Assembly: GCF_022132145.1 (NCBI RefSeq)
Contig: NZ_JAJISP010000006.1
Span: 62,001 to 126,000, forward strand
Length of the DNA stretch: 64,000 nt
DNA from: Pseudomonas sp. MMS21 TM103
GTDB taxonomy: Bacteria > Pseudomonadota > Gammaproteobacteria > Pseudomonadales > Pseudomonadaceae
Reading direction: 5' to 3'
In this document: in pieces, positions 57,728 to 64,000 of the stretch
Layout: each line of letters starts with the position of its first letter
Numbering within the stretch: the first letter of the stretch is position 1
Position numbers and translations under genes: made by a program
The notes under the pieces: model-generated
The model's database searches: none
Told to the model about the DNA's origin: nothing
What the model saw: the letters and a program-made list of their open reading frames with translations, nothing else

Positions 57728-60700
57728 TCAGGACACGCTGACTCCACGCTGGGCGGTTTGTGCCAGATCCATCAACTCGCGATTGGCGACCGCATACATG
57801 GCGTAATCGGAGCCTGTCGCCGCACGCAACTCAGCGAGCATGGTTTTCCAGCGATCGACCAGCCGACGATGCTGTTCCAGCCAAACCACCAGCCGCTCTT
57901 CGATTTCCGTTGGCGCCTCGACCATCTGCAACGCCGACACGGTGATCGCTCGCTGCTGCCAGTCCAGATCGTCGCGGAAGGCTTCCCGCGCCAAGGCCTG
58001 CCAGTTGCTTTCCACCGCCAGACCGGTGATCTGTTGCAGGTACCAGGACAGCTCCAGCGAGCCACCAACCGCGAAGTAGCACGCGGCAACCCGCTGCGGT
58101 TCCTGGGCGGTGACATCCGAAGCCTCGATGATCGGCAGCAGGGTGTACAGATGGCTGGTACCGGCCACCATACGCGCCAGCACCTCAGGCACACCGGCCT
58201 CGACATACGCCTGGAAACGCGCGAGCCACTGCTCACGCGACGGGCCTTCGAGCAACTCGTCGAGGTTCATGGCCAGTGCTTCGATGCGTGGCGCGAAATG
58301 TGCGACATCGCGCGCCGCATCCAGCTCATTGCGGCGGCTACGCAGGAACCAGCGGGTGGCCCGACGCCCCAGGCGCATCAGCTCATCCATCATTTGCAGT
58401 TGCAGTTCGGCCGGCACCTGGTAGTCCAGCGCCTCGATCTGCTTCCACCAATGCGGCAGGCGGAACACATCGCGCACGATGACATAAGCCCCGGCGACGT
58501 TGGCAGAACTCATGCCGGTGGACTCCTTCAAGCGTTGCACGAAGGTGATGCCCATGTGGTTGACCAGATCGTTGGCGATCTGCGTGCTGACAATTTCGCG
58601 CTTGAGGCGATGACGACGCATCTGCTCACCGAACGTCTGCGCCAACAGCGGCGGGAAGGCGGTTTCCATCTCGCGCGCCAGGTATTCATCGTCCGGCACC
58701 TGGGATTTCAGCAGCGACTCCTTCAGGTCGATCTTGCTGTAGGAGATCAGTACCGCCAGTTCCGGACGAGTCAGGCCCTGGCCTTTGGCGGCGCGCTCGT
58801 TGAGCTCGTCGTCAGACGGCAGGAACTCCAGGGCGCGATCCAGCTTGCCGGCTGCTTCCAGCCCAGCCATGACCCGCTTGTACTCGCCCAGCCGTTCACG
58901 CGCACGACGCTCGGCCAGTGACAGGGCCTGGGTCTGCTTGTAGTTGTTGGCCAACACCAGGCCGCCCACCGCATCGGTCATCTCGACCAGCAGCTTGTTG
59001 CGCTGCTTGCCGGTCATGTCGCCGGCCGCAACGATCTCGTTGAGCAGGATCTTGATGTTCACCTCATGGTCGGAGCAATCCACCCCGGCCGCGTTATCGA
59101 TGAAGTCGGTGTAACTCGCCCCGCCATTGAGGCCGTACTCGACGCGACCCAGCTGGGTCATGCCGAGGTTGCCGCCCTCGCCCACCACTTTCGCCCGCAG
59201 CTCGCGACCGTCGACGCGCAACGCATCGTTGGCCTTGTCGCCCACATCGGCATGGCTTTCCTTGCTCGACTTGACGTAAGTACCGATCCCGCCGTTCCAG
59301 ATCAGGTCCACCGGTGCCTTGAGCAGCGCATTGAGCAGCTCGGTCGGTGCCAGCTTGTCGGCACTGATGTCAAAGCGCTCTTGCATTTCCGCGCTGATGG
59401 GAATGCTCTTGGCGCTACGCAGGAAGATCCCGCCACCCGCTGACAGCAGCGAGGTATCGTAATCGGCCCAGCTTGAGCGCGGCAGGTTGAACAGACGCTT
59501 GCGCTCGACGAAGCTCTTGGCCGCATCCGGGTTGGGGTCGATGACGATATGCAGGTGGTTGAAGGCCGCGACCAGCTGCAGCTTGTCCGACAGCAGCAGA
59601 CCGTTGCCGAACACATCACCGGCCATGTCGCCGATACCAATCACCGTGGTGTTGTCCTGCTGCACATTGATGCCGCGCTCACGGAAGTGACGCTGCACCG
59701 AGACCCAGGCGCCCTTGGCGGTGATGCCCATGCCCTTGTGGTCATAACCGGCCGAACCACCGGAAGCGAAGGCATCGCCCAGCCAGAAGCCATAGTCGGC
59801 CGCAATACCGTTGGCGATATCGGAGAAGGTTGCGGTGCCCTTGTCAGCGGCAACCACCAAATAGGGGTCATCCTGGTCGTGGCGCACCACGTTGGCCGGC
59901 GGCACCACCACGCCGTCCTTGAGGTTGTCGGTGATATCGAGCAGGCCGCTGATAAAGATCCGGTAGCAGGCGATGCCCTCAGCCATGATCTCGTCACGCG
60001 AGCCGCCCACCGGCATGCGCCGCGGCAGGAATCCGCCCTTGGCGCCCATCGGCACGATCACGGCGTTCTTTACCTGTTGCGCCTTGACCAGACCAAGCAC
60101 TTCGGTCCGGAAGTCTTCATCACGATCCGACCAGCGCAGGCCACCGCGGGCGACGTCGCCGAAACGCAGGTGCACGCCTTCGACTCGTGGTGAATAGACG
60201 AATATCTCGAACTTTGGCGTCGGCTTGGGAATGTCCGGAATCGCCCGCGGGTTGAGCTTGAAGCTGAAGTAGGACTTGCTCAGCCCTGCGGCATCGGACT
60301 GGTAAAAGTTGGTGCGCAGGGTGGCCTTGATCAGGTCCAGGTAGCGCCTGAGGATGCGGTCTTCGTTGAGCACCGCCACGTTATCCAGCGCAGCGAGAAT
60401 CGCCTGTTCCAGCTTATGCTGCTTGCTCTCCAGGTCTCCGGCGCCGAGTTTGCGAGCCAGATAGAAGCGAGTCCTGAACAGCCGCACCAATTCCTTGGCG
60501 ATATTGGCATGGTTGACCAGGGTGCTGGCGATATAGTTGAGGCCGAAACCCAGGCGAATCTGCTTCAAGTAGCGCGCATAGGCGCGCAGCAGCGCTACGT
60601 CGCGCCACGGCATGGCCGCCGTCAGCACCAGGCGGTTGAAGGCATCATTCTCGGCGTCGCCACCGACGATGTGGACGAAGGCATCCTGCAGGGTGTCATT

Positions 60701-62590
60701 GAGCTGCTGGATATCGACGTCCAGGCCTTCGGCATAAGTGAAGGCGAAATCATGGATCCAGAACTCGCGGCCATCCTGCTGGTGCAGGCGGTAAGGGAAC
60801 TCACCGAGCACGCGCAGGCCAAGGTTTTCCAGAACCGGCAGCACGTCCGACAGCGGCAACGGCGTATCGGCGTGGTACAGCTTGCAATGCAATTGCTGAC
60901 CGGCATCGGCCAGCGGCTGATAGAAACTCATCACCAACGGCCGCTCGCTGCTCAGGCTGAGCAGGTGCTGCATGTCCACCACCGCCGAATGCGGGGCAAA
61001 ACGCTCGCGGTAACCGGCCGGGAAACCACTGGGAAAATCCGCCAGCACATTGGTGCCCTGGGCTTCGCCGAAGCTTTCCACCATCAGGCTGACGTAATCG
61101 TCTTTCCACGAACGACAGGCCTGAATGACTTCTTTCTCCAGACGCACCGGATCGATCTGCACCTTGTTCTTCGGATCGGCACGCAGGATGAACTGCACGC
61201 GCGCCAGCACCGACTCGGAGAAGAAGGTCCAGAATTCGCAATCGGTGGCTTGCAGGCGCTCCATCAACACCTGCTGGATCTTCATGCGGATTTCGGTGGA
61301 GTAGACGTCTCGCGGTACATAGACCAGGCAGTAGCAGAACCGACCATAGGGGTCGCGGCGCAGGAACACGCGGATCTTGTTGCGCTCCTGTATCTGCACG
61401 ATGGCCATGGCGGTATCACACAGGTCATCGACCGGGGTCTGGAACAGGTCGTCACGCGGCAGCACTTCCAATACCTGAGCCAGTTCCTTGCCCAGGTGCG
61501 CCTTGCTGTCAAAACCGGCACGCTGCTCGATCACTGCCACCTTGCGGCGGATATAGGGGATGTTCCACACGCTCTCGGCATATACCGCCGAGGTGTACAG
61601 GCCCATGAAGCGGCATTCCTTGATGACCCGGCCCTTGCTGTCCAGCTCACGTATCGACACCAGATCCGGATAGGCCGGACGATGCACGCGGCTCGGTACA
61701 GCCGCCTTGGCGAAGGACAACAGCAGCGGCTCGCGCAGGTAGCTAAGCGCTTCCGGCTCGATGCTCAGGTCCTCGCTCTTGAGGCCGCTCCGCAAGCGCT
61801 TGGACATACCCAGCAGTGACTGCTCGTCGTAGACGATGGTGCCGCCACCCGGCGCATCGACCACGGTGAATTCTTCATAGCCAAGAAAGGTGAAGTGGTC
61901 ATCGAGCAACCAGCTCAGGAACACCTTGATTTCCTCGACTTCGGCGACCTCGACATTGAGTTTTGCCTTGCCCAGCCAGGCCAGCAGTTCCTGGGCCTTG
62001 GCCTTCATCGGCTGAAAATCATTCACGCTCAGGCGCACTTCCTCGAAGACTTCGCGCAGGGCTTTTTCCAGGGTCTTCAGCTCGCTGCTGCTGGCGCAAC
62101 GGTCGATTTCCAGGAACATCAACGCTTCCTGCAGCACACCCTCACCCTGGGTGCCCTTGGGCAGGATTTCCAGCAACTCGCCCTGGGCATTGCGGCGTAC
62201 GCTGAACACGGTGTTCTGCAGGGTGTGGATGCTGTAGCCGCGGCGATTCAGCTCCATGCGTGCCGAGTCGACCAGGAAGGGAATATCGCTGCGCAGGATT
62301 TCCACGCCGGTATGCGTCGACTGCCAGCCGTGCTTCTCGTAATCGGGGTTGAAGGCGCGAATTTCAGTTTTGCTGTGATCGAAGCGCTGCAACATGCGCC
62401 AGGATGACAGGGTGCAACCGACCAGATCGGACAGCCGGCGCTGGGTGAGTTCGTCAAGTGCGATGATGCCGAAGAATTGCTCGGCGAACAGCGCGACTTG
62501 TGGCAATGCTTGTTCACTGACGTGCTGCGCCAGGGCCGCTTGCAGTTGATGCTGGAAGTCGGCTTTGCTGGCCGCCGTAAAGAACGCCAT
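57728..62590 (-). CDS. gdhB: NAD-specific glutamate dehydrogenase, giant (GDH-180) type
   Basis: A 1620-residue enzyme that deaminates glutamate to 2-oxoglutarate with NAD+. The length is that of the GDH-180 family. The N-terminal regulatory half (ACT-like domains) is followed by the catalytic core with RVEGVHLRFGDVARGGLRWSDR, KNAVIVPMGAKGGF (substrate Lys), GIGDMAGDVFGNGLL and NGGIGTYVKSS. A long C-terminal helical region ends with DLAQTAQRGVSVS. GGAG precedes the ATG at 62590. The P. aeruginosa enzyme is allosterically controlled by arginine; that is family knowledge. Transcribed alone, ending at a strong terminator. Confidence 0.97.
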   Translation of the reverse strand: MAFFTAASKADFQHQLQAALAQHVSEQALPQVALFAEQFFGIIALDELTQRRLSDLVGCTLSSWRMLQRFDHSKTEIRAFNPDYEKHGWQSTHTGVEILRSDIPFLVDSARMELNRRGYSIHTLQNTVFSVRRNAQGELLEILPKGTQGEGVLQEALMFLEIDRCASSSELKTLEKALREVFEEVRLSVNDFQPMKAKAQELLAWLGKAKLNVEVAEVEEIKVFLSWLLDDHFTFLGYEEFTVVDAPGGGTIVYDEQSLLGMSKRLRSGLKSEDLSIEPEALSYLREPLLLSFAKAAVPSRVHRPAYPDLVSIRELDSKGRVIKECRFMGLYTSAVYAESVWNIPYIRRKVAVIEQRAGFDSKAHLGKELAQVLEVLPRDDLFQTPVDDLCDTAMAIVQIQERNKIRVFLRRDPYGRFCYCLVYVPRDVYSTEIRMKIQQVLMERLQATDCEFWTFFSESVLARVQFILRADPKNKVQIDPVRLEKEVIQACRSWKDDYVSLMVESFGEAQGTNVLADFPSGFPAGYRERFAPHSAVVDMQHLLSLSSERPLVMSFYQPLADAGQQLHCKLYHADTPLPLSDVLPVLENLGLRVLGEFPYRLHQQDGREFWIHDFAFTYAEGLDVDIQQLNDTLQDAFVHIVGGDAENDAFNRLVLTAAMPWRDVALLRAYARYLKQIRLGFGLNYIASTLVNHANIAKELVRLFRTRFYLARKLGAGDLESKQHKLEQAILAALDNVAVLNEDRILRRYLDLIKATLRTNFYQSDAAGLSKSYFSFKLNPRAIPDIPKPTPKFEIFVYSPRVEGVHLRFGDVARGGLRWSDRDEDFRTEVLGLVKAQQVKNAVIVPMGAKGGFLPRRMPVGGSRDEIMAEGIACYRIFISGLLDITDNLKDGVVVPPANVVRHDQDDPYLVVAADKGTATFSDIANGIAADYGFWLGDAFASGGSAGYDHKGMGITAKGAWVSVQRHFRERGINVQQDNTTVIGIGDMAGDVFGNGLLLSDKLQLVAAFNHLHIVIDPNPDAAKSFVERKRLFNLPRSSWADYDTSLLSAGGGIFLRSAKSIPISAEMQERFDISADKLAPTELLNALLKAPVDLIWNGGIGTYVKSSKESHADVGDKANDALRVDGRELRAKVVGEGGNLGMTQLGRVEYGLNGGASYTDFIDNAAGVDCSDHEVNIKILLNEIVAAGDMTGKQRNKLLVEMTDAVGGLVLANNYKQTQALSLAERRARERLGEYKRVMAGLEAAGKLDRALEFLPSDDELNERAAKGQGLTRPELAVLISYSKIDLKESLLKSQVPDDEYLAREMETAFPPLLAQTFGEQMRRHRLKREIVSTQIANDLVNHMGITFVQRLKESTGMSSANVAGAYVIVRDVFRLPHWWKQIEALDYQVPAELQLQMMDELMRLGRRATRWFLRSRRNELDAARDVAHFAPRIEALAMNLDELLEGPSREQWLARFQAYVEAGVPEVLARMVAGTSHLYTLLPIIEASDVTAQEPQRVAACYFAVGGSLELSWYLQQITGLAVESNWQALAREAFRDDLDWQQRAITVSALQMVEAPTEIEERLVVWLEQHRRLVDRWKTMLAELRAATGSDYAMYAVANRELMDLAQTAQRGVSVS

Positions 62591-63232
62591 GTTTATTATG
62601 CTCCGTTTGGCTTGAGATTCGATTAGCAGGCTGAGGGCAGTCGCGAGTCTTGCACTTACGCCACAACATTAGTTCAAGTGGCACTGGCCGCATTGAAAAT
62701 GCTTGCCCCTAAGGTTGTGGCGACATCAACGACTCGCTGGTCACATTTGCCGCATGAGCTTAACGAGGGAACGCCTTGCAGCGCTTGCCGCGCTGCGACA
62801 TTTTGTTTCACCCCTGATACCCGACCCGATAAAACCCAGCCACAAGCATGCGTCAGTAGCCCGCCCCGGCGCGATGCTTTTGCTTTCGAGCGGACCTTGT
62901 CCGCTATCGCCCCGAGGTCGGGCCTCCTACAGCTGATCGCCAGCGGCCCTTGTAGGAGGGCCGTCCCGGCGTGATGCTTTTGCTTTTCGAGCGGACCTTG
63001 TCCGCTATCGCTCCAAGATCGGGCCTCCTACAGCTAATCACCAGCGGCCTTTGTAGGAGGGCCGCCCCGGCGCGATGCTTTTTAGATTTGAGGAGGTGTG
63101 GGCCTCGGCCTTCTTATCCGGATCAACCTGTGCTGTCGCGCATAGCAGGCCCCTGCCCTTATGCATTAAAGTGTCAGTCTGCTGTGGCGACCCTAGGTCC
63201 CGACGCGCCAATCCCGCCAGGAATAGCCAACG
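62591..63232. repeat. Intergenic region with a 100-bp tandem repeat (62871-63082)
   Basis: GCGATGCTTTT at 62871, GTGATGCTTTT at 62971 and GCGATGCTTTT at 63072 mark two full 100/101-bp units and the start of a third. Each unit has the hairpin AGCGGAC-CTT-GTCCGCT, then GGGCCTCCTAC and a downstream GTAGGAGGGCCG, which pair. Upstream (62591-62870) lies the gdhB promoter region; no gene is supported. Confidence 0.8.
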
Positions 63233-64000
63233 ATGGAACACCGTGAAGCGCTGCTCGCTCTGCGAACCTTTCTTTCTACCCAGATCCTTGGCCAGGAAAA
63301 ACTCATCGAACGACTGCTGATCGCCTTGCTGGCTGATGGGCATATGCTGGTCGAAGGCGCGCCAGGGCTGGCCAAGACCAAGGCGATCAAGGAACTGGCC
63401 GAAGGTATCGAAGCCGAATTCCATCGCATCCAGTTCACCCCGGATTTGTTGCCGGCCGATATCACCGGCACCGAGATCTACCGTCCGGAGACCGGCAGTT
63501 TCGTGTTCCAGCAGGGGCCGATTTTTCATAACCTGGTGCTGGCCGACGAGATCAACCGTGCGCCGGCCAAGGTGCAGTCGGCACTGCTCGAAGCCATGGC
63601 CGAGCGCCAGGTCAGCGTCGGCCGCAGCACCTACGAGCTGTCACCGCTGTTCCTGGTCATGGCCACGCAAAACCCGATTGAGCAGGAAGGCACCTACCCG
63701 CTGCCCGAAGCTCAGCTCGATCGCTTCCTGATGCACGTGAAGGTCGGTTTCCCGGATGCCAACGTCGAGCGCAAGATCCTCGCCCAGGCACGCGGCGAAG
63801 CGCTGCATGGCGAAACCAAGCCCGAGTTCCGCGTCAGCCAGCAGGCGATTTTCGCCGCCCGCAAGGAAATCCTCGGCCTGTACATGGCCGATGCGGTGGA
63901 GGAATACCTGGTGCAATTGGTCATGGCCTCACGCACGCCGGGCAAGTTCGACCCGGAACTGGCCGAATGGATCGCCTACGGCGCCAGCCCGCGCGGCTCG
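63233..64000 (+). CDS. MoxR-family AAA ATPase, 3' end outside window
   Basis: The first 256 codons of a MoxR-type AAA+ ATPase. Walker A is in VEGAPGLAKTKAIKEL, Walker B in NLVLADEINRAPAKVQSALLEAM, sensor 1 in LVMATQNPIEQEGTYPLPEAQLDRF, and part of the lid follows. MoxR proteins act as chaperones for partner proteins with VWA domains, usually encoded just downstream (DUF58 and VWA genes in PA3071-PA3074). The frame continues past the window edge. The start at 63233 (MEHREALLALRTF) follows AGGA. Confidence 0.92.
   Translation, partial: MEHREALLALRTFLSTQILGQEKLIERLLIALLADGHMLVEGAPGLAKTKAIKELAEGIEAEFHRIQFTPDLLPADITGTEIYRPETGSFVFQQGPIFHNLVLADEINRAPAKVQSALLEAMAERQVSVGRSTYELSPLFLVMATQNPIEQEGTYPLPEAQLDRFLMHVKVGFPDANVERKILAQARGEALHGETKPEFRVSQQAIFAARKEILGLYMADAVEEYLVQLVMASRTPGKFDPELAEWIAYGASPRGS

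Noticed and set aside
62703..63246. Short plus-strand ORFs upstream of moxR
   Set aside because: They are built from the 100-bp tandem repeat and repeat the same peptide (FERTLSAIAPRSGLLQL); no start signal.

Overview
The window looks like a chromosomal segment of a Pseudomonas species or very close relative. The DNA is GC-rich. Gene content and several gene orders match loci I recall from P. aeruginosa PAO1: the PA2552-PA2557 acyl-CoA cluster, the mms valine operon, liuRABCDE, dhcA/dhcB/dhcR with atoB and an acetoacetyl-CoA synthetase, and gdhB next to a MoxR ATPase. I see no rRNA, tRNA, CRISPR array, prophage or intact insertion sequence.

Layout. 1-2.6 kb: C-terminally cut DUF1631-GGDEF-(EAL) protein. 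2.8-5.1 kb: ACAD10/11-type acyl-CoA dehydrogenase divergent from a LysR regulator. 5.2-9.9 kb: gluconate-type operon (gntR, TRAP binding protein, TRAP large permease, and one ORF fusing gluconokinase to the TRAP small permease). 10.2-11.3 kb: Xre-RES toxin-antitoxin pair, then a DUF502 membrane protein. 12-19.9 kb: acyl-CoA dehydrogenase, thiolase, SDR, two acyl-CoA synthetases and an AraC regulator, probably for isoleucine-type or short branched acids. 20.2-29.4 kb: LysR regulator, valine (mms) operon and a TetR regulator. 29.4-39.3 kb: the MerR regulator liuR, a DcaP-like porin, a five-gene branched-chain-type ABC importer, an AhpD-like protein and a second copy of the AMP-ligase. 39.4-46.4 kb: leucine operon liuABCDE. 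46.7-52.5 kb: acetoacetate module (thiolase, CoA-transferase subunits, LysR regulator, acetoacetyl-CoA synthetase). 52.9-64 kb: Sel1-repeat lipoprotein-like secreted protein, PilT/PilU-family ATPase, parvulin, ABC-F protein, giant NAD-glutamate dehydrogenase, and the start of a MoxR gene.

How it works together. From 12 to 52.5 kb the window is almost entirely a branched-chain amino acid / short branched acyl-CoA degradation island. It covers acid activation, dehydrogenation, hydration, carboxylation, lyase and thiolysis, ending in acetyl-CoA, propionyl-CoA and acetoacetate. Four copies of a 16-bp palindrome (best copy TTTACGTTAACGTAAA, 39337-39352) precede liuR, liuA and the divergent AMP-ligase, the other AMP-ligase, and the ABC importer. 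They suggest one LiuR regulon that includes uptake.

Most notable observations: the kinase-permease fusion; an exact 86-bp tandem repeat between liuC and liuD that creates two start-stop-coupled mini-ORFs; a gene-conversion-like tract between the two AMP-ligases; and a palindromic dispersed repeat whose end supplies the stop codon of neighbouring genes.
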